From positions 1 to 48,341 of the forward strand of contig JASGMB010000023.1 in the NCBI GenBank assembly GCA_030156665.1: a stretch of DNA of 48,341 bases. Reading direction: 5' to 3'. This document shows positions 1 to 8,108 of the stretch, piece after piece. Positions within the stretch are counted from its first letter, which is position 1, and every line of letters starts with the position of its first letter. The position numbers were made by a program, and so were the translations under genes. Source of the DNA: Clostridiales bacterium. Its GTDB lineage: Bacteria; Bacillota; Clostridia; SK-Y3. The notes under the pieces were generated by a model. That model made no database searches and was not told the DNA's origin. It saw only the letters and a list, made by a program, of their open reading frames with translations.

Positions 1-52
1 AAAAGTATGAAGTTTGAAGTGTTATGTTAACAATGATTTTTAATGGGTCGAA

Positions 53-70
53 CAGTGGCTTCGGTCACTG
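53..70. repeat. Hairpin with TTCG tetraloop at the tctA break
   Basis: The arms CAGTGGC (53-59) and GTCACTG (64-70) pair with one G-T wobble around a TTCG loop. The stop codon of the truncated tctA lies inside the 3' arm. No clear T-run follows on either strand, so it may be a structured junction or the edge of an element rather than a terminator. Confidence 0.5.
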
Positions 71-238
71 ATTTAATACAATATTAATTGTACAAGGAAG
101 TAATAATGCAATTCCCATTGTTGCCGTAAGTCCCGGTAAAGAACCTAGTACAATTCCGAAAATAATACCCGTCAATAAAGTCAGTGCCGAACCTGATATA
201 AATAAATTCGCAAAGCCTTTAAATAATAAATCAATCAT
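65..238 (-). pseudogene. tctA: Truncated TctA permease (N-terminal fragment)
   Basis: About 57 residues match the N-terminus of the large TTT transporter membrane subunit TctA. The family signature LPGLTATMGIALL is present and matches the intact TctA at 6584-8095. An intact TctA is about 500 residues with roughly 12 membrane segments; here the homology stops after ALLLP and a stop codon follows nine unrelated residues. The start is placed at the ATG of MIDLLF because GGTGG lies just upstream; an in-frame ATG 27 bases earlier has no good ribosome site. It is the last gene of the first TTT operon, 33 bases behind tctB. With no permease core, this transporter cannot work unless another TctA substitutes. 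Confidence 0.8.
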
Positions 239-271
239 TTCTTCTTCCACCTTTCGGTAGTTCAATTCAAA

Positions 272-733
272 TTATATGATTGTAAATATACCTGTTGGCA
301 AAGGTACATTCAAAAATTTTTGGAAAATATATTGGATAACGAATGCAGCAATAATTGGGATTAAAATTGAATAACGGTATTTTCTCATCTCAAATAAGTA
401 TAAAATAATAAACATAAGTACCATAGTTGATAAAGTAAATCCAATATACATAAGTGCCAAGGTATAAATGATTAGTAATCCTATAATAGAAAGCACTTTT
501 TTGTAATTTCTTATTACAATCTGTACTGAATCCTTTCCCTTTAAAGCTCGATAAATCAATACCAAACTGACAATACACATCAATGTACTTAATAGTCTTG
601 GAAATGTTGAAGCAGCTACAGGATTGATATTGGGCTCTGGATAACTACTCGTTATAATGTAAATATAGATAGTAAGAAAAAAGACAAAAATTCCTATCCC
701 CAAATCTACATAATTGCTATTTTTATGCTTCAT
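272..733 (-). CDS. tctB: TctB family small membrane subunit of a TTT transporter
   Basis: This 153-residue hydrophobic protein has the size and layout of TctB, the small membrane subunit of tripartite tricarboxylate transporters: an N-terminal membrane helix (about residues 10-30), a second near 45-62 and a hydrophobic C-terminal half. TctB sequences are poorly conserved, so the call rests on size, topology and position between tctC and tctA. An AGGAG lies eight bases upstream of the ATG. A perfect 11-bp hairpin separates it from tctC, which would let the binding protein be made in excess of the membrane subunits. The partner TctA downstream is truncated, so this subunit is probably orphaned. 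Confidence 0.75.
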   Translation of the reverse strand: MKHKNSNYVDLGIGIFVFFLTIYIYIITSSYPEPNINPVAASTFPRLLSTLMCIVSLVLIYRALKGKDSVQIVIRNYKKVLSIIGLLIIYTLALMYIGFTLSTMVLMFIILYLFEMRKYRYSILIPIIAAFVIQYIFQKFLNVPLPTGIFTII

Positions 734-786
734 ATAATCTACTCCTATTTACATGAATGTCGTGTTCTGGACAAATCTTTTATAGG

Positions 787-815
787 GAGGATAAGCACTC
801 GTGTTGCTTATCCTC
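787..815 (-). terminator. Intercistronic hairpin between tctC and tctB
   Basis: GAGGATAAGCA and TGCTTATCCTC form a perfect 11-bp stem with a 7-base loop. On the minus strand the downstream bases are only mildly T-rich, so it is more likely a leaky attenuator or an mRNA-stabilising hairpin than a full terminator. The second TTT operon has a hairpin at the same place. Confidence 0.6.
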
Positions 816-827
816 GCAGTTTATATA

Positions 828-1889
828 TCATTTCTTGTATAAACCTAATTCTTTTAATACAGGTTCCAATGATTTGGCCGTATCTTCTGTAAGTTTTATG
901 TAATCCTCCGTATTTCTATAATCAATTCCAAGGCCCATTTTTTCCATAACATCTGTAAAGGCAGGATCTTCCATCATCTTCTTGAATCCGTCATGTAAAA
1001 TCTTGACTCTGTCTTCAGGAATTCCAGCAGGTCCACCTAATCCTCTAAATGTATTGATATTTACATCAACACCTAACTCTTTAGCAGTTGGAATATCGGG
1101 AAAGATCTCTAAACGTTTATCTCCTAATATTGCTAAAATTTTCATCTCTCCTGCTTTTACTTGTGCAGATACTTCTGCCCCGCTAACCGTAACAGCATCA
1201 ATTTGTTTTCCGAGTACTGCTGCAATTGCAGGTGCAGCACCATCAAAAGGAACATGTGTTACCTTAATACCTGTATTTCTTGCCAAAGAAGCAGCTGCTA
1301 AATGCCACAATACGCCTGTACCGGAATTACCGATTTTAATTTTGCCTGGATTTTCTTTTGCATATTTAACGAAGTCCTCAAGCGTATCCCAGGGTGCATC
1401 CGCTTTTACAGTTAACGCAGATGGGTCTGTATTTAGGTTCATAATTCTTGTGAAGTTTTCGAAAGAGAATGGATAAATTCCTTGTTTATCTAAGAATCCG
1501 AGCTCAACCGGTAAAATTGCTAATGTATATCCGTCCGGTTTAGCTGCCATTACTTCTCCTAATCCTACTGCACCGGAACCCCCGGGTTTATTTTCCACAA
1601 TCACAGAAGTTCCTAAATATTTTTCTCCCGTCTGAGCTAATGCTCTCGCTACTGCATCGGTTCCACCACCCGCTGACCACGGCACAATTAATTTGATTGG
1701 TTTATTCGGAAAATCTTTTGCCGCCTTTTCTTGTTTTTCAGAATCATTTTTAGTTTCACCGGATTGATTTTCTTGTTTTTGTTTCTGAACTGGATCCGAA
1801 CTGGCTTTTTGGTTATTAGAATTACCACACGCTGTAACACTTATTAACAAACTCAACACCAATACGATAGATACTAATTTTTTTAACAT
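828..1889 (-). CDS. tctC: TctC/BUG family solute-binding lipoprotein
   Basis: This 353-residue lipoprotein has a signal peptide ending in the lipobox VTAC with Cys21 as the lipidated residue, then a K/E/Q-rich tether to about residue 60, then the BUG (Bordetella uptake gene) fold beginning PNKPIKLIVPWSAGGGTD. It should capture a carboxylate outside the membrane for the TctAB permease. The ATG follows GGAGGG. It lies 31 bases behind the aldolase gene, so substrate uptake and cleavage are probably co-expressed. The ligand cannot be read from sequence; the DapA/NAL-type neighbour suggests a keto-deoxy sugar acid or related carboxylate. Confidence 0.9.
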   Translation of the reverse strand: MLKKLVSIVLVLSLLISVTACGNSNNQKASSDPVQKQKQENQSGETKNDSEKQEKAAKDFPNKPIKLIVPWSAGGGTDAVARALAQTGEKYLGTSVIVENKPGGSGAVGLGEVMAAKPDGYTLAILPVELGFLDKQGIYPFSFENFTRIMNLNTDPSALTVKADAPWDTLEDFVKYAKENPGKIKIGNSGTGVLWHLAAASLARNTGIKVTHVPFDGAAPAIAAVLGKQIDAVTVSGAEVSAQVKAGEMKILAILGDKRLEIFPDIPTAKELGVDVNINTFRGLGGPAGIPEDRVKILHDGFKKMMEDPAFTDVMEKMGLGIDYRNTEDYIKLTEDTAKSLEPVLKELGLYKK

Positions 1890-1920
1890 ATTTTTCCCTC
1901 CAATAAAACCAAATTAACTT

Positions 1921-2805
1921 TTACCCTAAATTCTTCAATGCTTCTTTAATCCTTTGCTTTTCTTCTTCAGTAGCCTCTAAAATCGGACTACGGGCAATTC
2001 CAACCTCCCTTCCTAATTGACGTAGTGTTTCTTTTATTCTTCTGGGGAAATGATCTCCTTTAATAACTTGCCATACCAGATAAATTTTGTGCTGCAATGC
2101 TTTTGCTTCTTCATCATTTCCCTCTTGAACAGCATCCCAGATTTGTACACTTATTTCCGGGAATGCTGTTAATATTGCTGCAATGGCCCCATCTGCACCT
2201 AAGTCAAAAGTTGAATATAACATATCATCTGTTGCACTATAAATCAGGGCTTTTTCTCCACATAGCAGTTTCATTTCATAAAATGCTTGGATACCTCCAA
2301 CACTCTGCTTAATACCTACTACATTCTCGATATTTTCCAACATCCTATTAAATAGAGATGGACCTATTGGATTCTGTGGAACAACATTATATATGATAAT
2401 GGGTAATCCAACTTCTTCTGAAATCCTTCTATAAAAATCAAAATTTCCTTCTTCATCCGGTACCAAAACATTATAATGGGTAGGGGTTACCATCAAAGCT
2501 GATGCGCCAGCTTTTTTTACTGCTAATCCTGCTCTTACTGCATCACGGGCAGAATTTCTAATAATTCCTGCTACAATAGGAAGATGATTTTTATTTTCTT
2601 CTTGAATGATTTCTACCATTCTTGCCAGTTCATCATCACTCAATACAGCTCCTTCACCGGTACTACCTCCAGGACTAATGCCGTGAATTCCTGTACCGAG
2701 TAGATACTTTACCTCCCTTCTAAAAGTGATTTCATCGAGATTTTCATTCTGATTAAACGGTGTAACTAAGGGTGCAATAATACCTCTTAATCTTTCTTTA
2801 TGCAT
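1921..2805 (-). CDS. DapA/NAL superfamily aldolase or dehydratase
   Basis: This 294-residue protein belongs to the class I, Schiff-base TIM-barrel family that includes dihydrodipicolinate synthase, N-acetylneuraminate lyase, KDG aldolase and 5-keto-4-deoxyglucarate dehydratase. The GxTGE-type motif is at residues 47-51, the catalytic Tyr is Tyr139 in IIIYN and the Schiff-base Lys is Lys166 in GIKQS. It sits between a FadR-type regulator and a TTT transporter, so a catabolic role on an imported sugar acid is more likely than lysine synthesis. A GTCAGAC operator about 85 bases upstream probably controls it. The exact substrate is unresolved. Confidence 0.85.
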   Translation of the reverse strand: MHKERLRGIIAPLVTPFNQNENLDEITFRREVKYLLGTGIHGISPGGSTGEGAVLSDDELARMVEIIQEENKNHLPIVAGIIRNSARDAVRAGLAVKKAGASALMVTPTHYNVLVPDEEGNFDFYRRISEEVGLPIIIYNVVPQNPIGPSLFNRMLENIENVVGIKQSVGGIQAFYEMKLLCGEKALIYSATDDMLYSTFDLGADGAIAAILTAFPEISVQIWDAVQEGNDEEAKALQHKIYLVWQVIKGDHFPRRIKETLRQLGREVGIARSPILEATEEEKQRIKEALKNLG

Positions 2806-2884
2806 TGTGAATCCTCCCTCTGATACTTTCTAAGGTTAAGCAAAAAATGTTATATCATTAAATAACGTTATCAATATATTTTGG

Positions 2885-2900
2885 TATGATGTCAGACAAT
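2885..2900. promoter_or_regulatory. Candidate GntR operator upstream of the aldolase-TTT operon
   Basis: TATGATGTCAGACAAT contains GTCAGAC, an odd-spaced GTC-n-GAC palindrome typical of FadR-subfamily operators. The reverse complement of nearly the same 16-mer lies in front of the regulator gene at 3667-3682. Confidence 0.6.
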
Positions 2901-2907
2901 TATATTT

Positions 2908-3078
2908 TTATATTTTTTTATCATTGTCAATACATTGCATATAATTATTTATTAATGAATCCAATGTTTTTGATAGTTGAGGGTAAAGCTTTTTATATAA
3001 TGTCTGGTCCTTACCGTTCATTTTTTTTTTTGCGATATTTAGCATATCTTCAATTGAAATATTAATGTGATTTATCAT
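2908..3078 (-). CDS. Small 56-residue protein overlapping the gntR stop, or its frameshifted tail
   Basis: An ATG overlaps the stop of the upstream regulator in the translational-coupling arrangement ATGA and opens a 56-codon frame ending in TAA at 2908. The product is charged and probably helical (MINHINISIEDMLNIA at the start, DSLINNYMQCIDNDKKI at the end). It has no signal peptide or membrane segment and I do not recognise it. The alternative is that it is the natural C-terminus of the regulator displaced by a frameshift: the regulator is about 190 residues where FadR-type proteins usually run 220-240. An 11-A run lies inside this frame. Neither reading can be excluded. Confidence 0.4.
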   Translation of the reverse strand: MINHINISIEDMLNIAKKKMNGKDQTLYKKLYPQLSKTLDSLINNYMQCIDNDKKI

Positions 3079-3647
3079 TTCTTTAACGTCTCTTTTACAG
3101 CAAAAGACTTACTTCTATATTCTGCAAAAACATCCAATACTTTCTGATTAATGCTTATAAGTAGTTTATTATGTGTTGCCATCATAATATGCTTATGAAA
3201 CGCCTCATCGGTTGTTAGTAACCCGACCAAATCTTGTTCATCCATTGCCTTTTCAAAATTTGCATGGATTTCTTCCAACTCTTTGACTTCTTGTGGGGTA
3301 GCTCTTTGAATAGCGAGTTTAACTCCCAAAGGCTCAATTCCCATCCTAACTTCCATAAAATCAGTAAACTGTACTTCATGTTCAACAAACCAATTAATAA
3401 TATTATTGGGATCGTCTTCTGTCACTTTTGCTACAAAAGCTCCTCTCCCTCTTCTCATTTCAACAAAACCCATGGCTTGCAAAACGCGAAATGCTTCTCG
3501 TACTGTTGATCTACTGATATTTAGCATATTACAAATTTCTTTTTCGGTTGGAAGCTTATCTCCAACTTTCATTTCTCCAGATAAAATCAATTCTTTTAAA
3601 TTTTCTACAGCCATATCAGTTACAGAAATTTTTTCTATAGGTTTCAT
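3075..3647 (-). CDS. GntR regulator, FadR subfamily, short C-terminus
   Basis: Residues about 1-75 form a winged helix-turn-helix DNA-binding domain (KLPTEKEICNMLNISRSTVREA is the recognition region, followed by GFVEMRRGRGAFV). The rest is an all-helical FCD effector domain with the metal-ligand candidates Asp and His in EAFHKHIM. The start is the ATG of MKPIEK with AGGAG eight bases upstream; a TTG 18 bases earlier is less likely. At about 190 residues it lacks the last helices of a normal FCD domain, and the lost segment may correspond to the overlapping small ORF. It probably represses itself and the downstream operon through the two GTCWGAC sites. Confidence 0.85.
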   Translation of the reverse strand: MKPIEKISVTDMAVENLKELILSGEMKVGDKLPTEKEICNMLNISRSTVREAFRVLQAMGFVEMRRGRGAFVAKVTEDDPNNIINWFVEHEVQFTDFMEVRMGIEPLGVKLAIQRATPQEVKELEEIHANFEKAMDEQDLVGLLTTDEAFHKHIMMATHNKLLISINQKVLDVFAEYRSKSFAVKETLKK

Positions 3648-3666
3648 ATTCCTTGCTCCTAGCAAA

Positions 3667-3682
3667 ATTGTCTGACGTCATA
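3667..3682. promoter_or_regulatory. Candidate GntR operator in front of the regulator gene
   Basis: ATTGTCTGACGTCATA carries GTCTGAC and is nearly the reverse complement of the site at 2885-2900. It lies about 20-35 bases upstream of the chosen gntR start, where a bound repressor would block transcription. Confidence 0.6.
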
Positions 3683-3808
3683 TAATTATCATAAAACAAT
3701 ATATACATTTTGTCAATTACTTTAGAAAAAATATTTAATTTTTTTATATTTTTTTGTTTAATATAACTATAAATAACCTTAATTGTAGTATTTACAATAT
3801 TTTATAAT

Positions 3809-3843
3809 CAAGACAAAATCTGTTTTGTATAGATTTTGCCTTG
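3809..3843 (-). terminator. Likely terminator after the lyxose isomerase-like gene
   Basis: CAAGACAAAATCT and AGATTTTGCCTTG pair with a single mismatch around a 9-base loop, about 100 bases after the stop of the minus-strand gene at 3938-4480. The following bases are AT-rich. The remaining DNA up to the gntR promoter shows no gene. Confidence 0.5.
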
Positions 3844-3937
3844 ACGGCTAATTTAAATTATCTGATAATACCTTTATTCAAACGTAGTAAAATATTCCAA
3901 GGTCTATTGATAAGGAAGCGCCTAATAAAAATCAATA

Positions 3938-4480
3938 TCAGTCAATAATTTTTGTTACCCTTACAATGTTAGTATCGGTAAACGGATCAAGAGCATCCCT
4001 TGCAGAACTTGAAAAAGAGAACATCACTGTCCCTTCCTGTCCCGCCTGAAACCAATGCTTTATCCCCGGTTCAATGGTAATCTGATCTCCAGGCGTCATA
4101 ACTCTCTCATTTCTTGCGGTATAACAATTCTTCTTTTCCTTTGGTATTCTTGCCATTTTTAACGTATCTTGCCCTTCCTGACAAAAATATAGGATTCCCC
4201 ATACCACACGGATAGTTTCCTCCTTACCAGGATCATCACCCAGAGCAGTATGCCAATGCTCTGGTAATGTTTGCCCGGGAAATAAAGCAATAACCTTTGC
4301 ACTTACCCTGCTAGTATTAAAGAAAGTCAGCATTTGTCCCCCTTCTACCAAAAGATCATTGAGTCCGAAATCGGCAACATCCATTTCCTCAATTTCTTTT
4401 TGAGTAATTATAATTCCGGCCTGACGCATCATTTGGACAGCTCTATCTCTTGCCTGCATAAATTCTTTTTTCGTAAGCAT
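3938..4480 (-). CDS. D-lyxose isomerase-like cupin
   Basis: This 180-residue single-domain cupin resembles D-lyxose ketol-isomerase (EC 5.3.1.15). The metal site is visible: His75 and His77 in LPEHWH, Glu88 in the GDDPGKEET stretch, and His142 in IKHWF. Family members bind Mn and interconvert D-lyxose and D-xylulose. It is the last gene of the second sugar-acid locus, behind a TIM-barrel sugar isomerase/epimerase and a BKACE-type gene. The 150-base gap upstream contains repeat copy A. A related sugar-isomerising role is likely, but the substrate is not proven. Confidence 0.8.
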   Translation of the reverse strand: MLTKKEFMQARDRAVQMMRQAGIIITQKEIEEMDVADFGLNDLLVEGGQMLTFFNTSRVSAKVIALFPGQTLPEHWHTALGDDPGKEETIRVVWGILYFCQEGQDTLKMARIPKEKKNCYTARNERVMTPGDQITIEPGIKHWFQAGQEGTVMFSFSSSARDALDPFTDTNIVRVTKIID

Positions 4481-4604
4481 ATATTTACCTCCATGTTACA
4501 ACTCAAGCTAAAACACAAAATCATAGTGAATCATGACTTGCAGATACAAAACAATTCAAACCATTCGACCATATGAGGACTATTTTTGTTAATAATTATA
4601 TCGA

Positions 4605-4695
4605 TAACCAATATCTAAATTTAAAATAAATTAATTGTAGTTATCGATGAAATTAACCAACTTTAAATTATAATATTTAGTTTTAAAGTTGGTTA
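4605..4695 (-). repeat. Small interspersed element, copy A
   Basis: A 91-bp core bounded by TAACCAA (4605-4611) and TTGGTTA (4689-4695), in inverted orientation relative to copies B (15128) and C (27807). It contains a strong hairpin with CCAACTTTAAA and its complement TTTAAAGTTGG, and the block CAATATCTAAATTTAAAATA shared with the other copies. It overlaps the end of the BKACE coding frame and supplies its last 21 codons and stop. Confidence 0.85.
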
Positions 4696-5389
4696 ATGCA
4701 TAGTAGATACTGTCCTCAAAACCAACTCTCACAATAGAGGCACCCATTGCTATTGCAGCAGCAAGAAGAGATAAATCCTTCATTCCGTGCTGTACATATC
4801 CCCATTGCGAGTCACGTGGTATTGATTCTGCAAGGAACTGAAGGTTACGAGTATTGGCTGACATTGTACCCTTAAAGCCATTACAAAATCCAAATGTAAA
4901 CGGAGGTTTTAGTACCCCTTCCTCAGCTAACAGCATAACATTATTTATCATGCCTGGCTCAAAGATTTCAAGCTCCGGCACTATACCTTTTTCCTCCATG
5001 CGTTTAGCCCAAAATCTGATATCGGATAGCGTATTAATATACCCGCTTTCACCTAAATTAACCGAGCCCATGTTTAAAGAACCCATCTCGACACGGTCAT
5101 CATTAAGAGATACACATCTTTCTTCTAAGGATAAATCTGATACTCCGCCTGTGGAGCCTTGAATAATAATATCACATTCTTTTCTAATGAGGTCTAAGGT
5201 TCTTATGAATTCCCCTAACTCATTGGTTGGTCTGCCATATTTATCTCTGACATGGAGGTGTACTATTGAGGCTCCATTATTATAGGAAGCTACTACATCA
5301 TTAGCGATTTCTTCGGGCGATAACACACTCTCTATTTTTTCGGAAATATCAAGGGCCACTGGTGCTACACTGATAATTATTTTCCTCAT
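4631..5389 (-). CDS. BKACE (beta-keto acid cleavage) enzyme with a repeat-derived C-terminus
   Basis: Residues 1-229 match the DUF849/BKACE family of Zn-dependent TIM barrels, which cleave beta-keto acids with acetyl-CoA. The Zn ligands His44 and His46 are in HLHVRD, the phosphate-binding QGSTGG follows near residue 77, and the late motif VRVGFED holds Glu225. The frame then enters repeat copy A and the last 21 residues (from LTNFKTKYYN) are repeat-encoded, giving 252 residues where the family usually has about 270-310. The start is the ATG of MRKIII, with GGAG upstream. Normally more helices follow GFED, so activity is doubtful although all catalytic residues remain. Confidence 0.75.
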   Translation of the reverse strand: MRKIIISVAPVALDISEKIESVLSPEEIANDVVASYNNGASIVHLHVRDKYGRPTNELGEFIRTLDLIRKECDIIIQGSTGGVSDLSLEERCVSLNDDRVEMGSLNMGSVNLGESGYINTLSDIRFWAKRMEEKGIVPELEIFEPGMINNVMLLAEEGVLKPPFTFGFCNGFKGTMSANTRNLQFLAESIPRDSQWGYVQHGMKDLSLLAAAIAMGASIVRVGFEDSIYYALTNFKTKYYNLKLVNFIDNYN

Positions 5390-5553
5390 GCAATCAACTC
5401 CATTATTTATTTTTCCATGCTGGATCACGTTTTTCTACTTTATTTATTATCACATATATCACATAAGTTTTTTAATAGTTGCTTCTTGAATGCACTCACA
5501 TGGTATAAAAAACTTCCCTCTTTCAATAGTCAAATCAGGCTGATATATTTGAT

Positions 5554-6522
5554 TTAAAATTTGATGAATGAGCGAACATAGTCCAAAACAGCAAAGGCAT
5601 CTTTGTTATTCATCATTTCAAATAATACCTTCTCATCCATACTGTCAGCCATATCAAACAGGCGGTCCATCCATTCAAAAGTTTTTTCCATAATTCTTAT
5701 AGGGTCATGTCTTTGCGGGAATACATCGGCTGTGATCCATCCATGATAATTGACCTTTTTAAGGTACATGATAAATTCTACATAATCCCAAAGGTTTATC
5801 GTTCCAGGCACCATATCCCAGTCCCAATTTCTAAAGTTGTCATTAATATGTACATAAAACAACTTTCCTGTGGCTCCTAAAAATGCGGCAGAATCGGCCG
5901 GTATTTCTAAGCACTGAAGGGCATGCCCGACATCAAGGGTTACACCCACATTGTCTTTGCCGACGAGATTGCAAAAATATGCCATCTTTCCGGCGTTATT
6001 GAGCAAACAGTGTACACGCGGCTCAGATGCTTTATACTCTAGGCTTATTTTCACATCACTTCTATATTCAGCTGCCTCTCTTATACCGTCTAAAGTATGA
6101 TTAAAGGCCCTTATATAGTCAAGCTCAAACGGATAGTCAGCGCCATCGTTTAACAGGGCCATTGTTACCATATTACAGCCCAACTCTGCTGCACAGTCCA
6201 TCGCTGTCTTTAAATATTTTACCGCCTCTTTCCTTGTCTCGGGGTTGGGGCTGGAAAAGGTTCCAAATCTCCACTTTTCCTCTCCCTTTATGTTAAGATT
6301 AACAGTGGATACCCCCAAATTATAATCCTGCAACAACTTTTTAGTCTTTACCGGATCTACAAAGTTTTGAGGATATACAACCTCTAAGCCTGAACACCCC
6401 TTTACCTTTGCAGCCATAGCCACCATCTCTTCCATTTCCCTCGGTGGATGGTAATCAATGAATCTATCCTTTACCCTACCCATAAATCCAGTAATAATTG
6501 AATACTTTCTTTCCATATTCAT
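5554..6522 (-). CDS. Sugar phosphate isomerase/epimerase family TIM barrel
   Basis: This 322-residue protein belongs to the xylose isomerase-like TIM-barrel family (AP endonuclease 2 fold). Candidate metal and catalytic residues are Glu162 (ISLEYK), Asp197 and His200 (LDVGH), His225 (YVHINDN) and Asp266. Members isomerise or epimerise free or phosphorylated sugars or act on inositol derivatives. AGGAGA lies just upstream; the ATG six bases further in (MERKYS) has a more typical spacing, so the N-terminus is uncertain by two residues. It lies 61 bases behind tctA, suggesting that it acts on the imported substrate. Confidence 0.8.
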   Translation of the reverse strand: MNMERKYSIITGFMGRVKDRFIDYHPPREMEEMVAMAAKVKGCSGLEVVYPQNFVDPVKTKKLLQDYNLGVSTVNLNIKGEEKWRFGTFSSPNPETRKEAVKYLKTAMDCAAELGCNMVTMALLNDGADYPFELDYIRAFNHTLDGIREAAEYRSDVKISLEYKASEPRVHCLLNNAGKMAYFCNLVGKDNVGVTLDVGHALQCLEIPADSAAFLGATGKLFYVHINDNFRNWDWDMVPGTINLWDYVEFIMYLKKVNYHGWITADVFPQRHDPIRIMEKTFEWMDRLFDMADSMDEKVLFEMMNNKDAFAVLDYVRSFIKF

Positions 6523-6583
6523 ATATCTCCTATCTCAGTAATTAAAATACACTTATACAGGCATCATTGATGATGTGTGTTTT

Positions 6584-8095
6584 CTACACTTCAACAGTCT
6601 TTTTCCTTGACCATATTTTTTTCCAGAACGGAAACTGTGACAAAATTGAAACAGTAATTAAAATCACAAAAATTAGAGAAATAGGTCTTGTGAAGAATGG
6701 CATTAAGCTGCCGTCTGAACTTAATAATGTCCTTCTTAAATTGGAATCCGCCAATGGGCCAAGAATTGCACCTAAAATCAACGGAGCAGGCGGATAACCC
6801 ATTTCAACAAGGAAATATCCCAATATTCCAAAAATTGTCATTACATAGACGTCAAATCTATTAACTCCTATTGCATAAGAACCGATTACACATAGCGCTC
6901 CTACTATAGGCATGAGTATTGCTGGCTTGACTTTTAATACTTTTACCATTACTGTTGAAAGCAATAATCCAAATATAAATAGAGCAACAGCGGCCCAAAC
7001 AAGTATCGCTGTCATCTCATAGATGAAACGTGGAAATTCAAAGTTGAGCATAGGGCCCGGTCTTATTCCATGGAGATATAATGCACCTAATAATACCGCC
7101 GCTGGTGCACTTCCGGGAACCGCCAATGTCAAAAGCGGAATGATAGAACCCCCTATACAGGAGTTGTTACCTGTTTCTGAAGCAATAAGGCCTTCATATG
7201 AGCCCTTTCCAAATTCTTCAGGCTTTTTGCTGGCTTTCTTAGCTCTGTCATAGGCCATCCATGATGCAATATCCTCACCAACACCTGGCACTGAACCAAT
7301 GCCCACCCCTAACAATCCGGACCTTAAAATATTTCTCCAATTTTGCTTAATGATAGAGAAAACTTTACCCTTTATCTTTTCATTACCTACTTTGACAACT
7401 GCAAACTTAGCACTTCCCCCCCTTAAGGTGGATATTATCTGGGGTATACCAAAAACACCTATCATTGCAGGGATAAAAGCTATACCCCCGATTAAATCAG
7501 GATTGTTAAAAACAAAGCGCTGATAACCGTGTATTTCTTCTATTCCAACAAAGGATATCATTATACCCATCATGCCAGCAATCCAACCTTTTATTGGCTT
7601 ATCTGACGATGTAAGGGAGCCGCATATGACTATACCAAAAATCGCCAGCAAAAAAAACTCCGGTGAGGCAAATGACTTTTCCGCAATTAGGCTAATAGGT
7701 GGCGCAAAGCTGATTAAGCAGATAAGTCCGAAGACTGTACCAATCATGGAGGCTACCCTTGTAACAGTCAATGCCGTTAATGCTTCACCACGCTGGGCTA
7801 AAGGAAAACCGTCAAGTGCGGTTGCAGCTGAAGCACCTGTGCCCGGTATGTTGATTAAAACCGCTGAAATTGAACCACCATAAATTGCCCCAACATATAT
7901 CCCCATAAGTACAGGTATTGCAAGCGATGATGGCAGTTTATATGTAAGACCTGTTAAAAGAGCAATACCCATTGTAGCTGTCAACCCGGGGAGTGCCCCT
8001 ATGATTATGCCAAGACTTGTACTAACAGATAATGCAAGTATTATTTGCCAGCTAAATAATTTAATAATTTCTTCAAATAAAATGATAATTCCCAT
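6584..8095 (-). CDS. tctA: TctA family large permease subunit
   Basis: This 503-residue, roughly 12-helix membrane protein is a full-length TctA, the transport channel of a tripartite tricarboxylate transporter. The duplicated signatures are both seen: GALPGLTATMGIALLTGLTY near residue 33 and GSVPGVGEDIASW in the second half; IYVGAIYGGSISAVLINIPG is also characteristic. It is directly preceded by tctB (13 bases) and tctC in the usual C-B-A order. Unlike the fragment at 65-238 it is intact, so it could in principle serve both transporters. The ribosome site GGGGGG is five bases from the ATG. Confidence 0.93.
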   Translation of the reverse strand: MGIIILFEEIIKLFSWQIILALSVSTSLGIIIGALPGLTATMGIALLTGLTYKLPSSLAIPVLMGIYVGAIYGGSISAVLINIPGTGASAATALDGFPLAQRGEALTALTVTRVASMIGTVFGLICLISFAPPISLIAEKSFASPEFFLLAIFGIVICGSLTSSDKPIKGWIAGMMGIMISFVGIEEIHGYQRFVFNNPDLIGGIAFIPAMIGVFGIPQIISTLRGGSAKFAVVKVGNEKIKGKVFSIIKQNWRNILRSGLLGVGIGSVPGVGEDIASWMAYDRAKKASKKPEEFGKGSYEGLIASETGNNSCIGGSIIPLLTLAVPGSAPAAVLLGALYLHGIRPGPMLNFEFPRFIYEMTAILVWAAVALFIFGLLLSTVMVKVLKVKPAILMPIVGALCVIGSYAIGVNRFDVYVMTIFGILGYFLVEMGYPPAPLILGAILGPLADSNLRRTLLSSDGSLMPFFTRPISLIFVILITVSILSQFPFWKKIWSRKKTVEV

Positions 8096-8108
8096 CTCAT
8101 TCCCCCCT

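Noticed and set aside
982-1476. Plus-strand open frame of 164 codons
   Set aside because: It is the mirror of the tctC coding sequence and has no family features.
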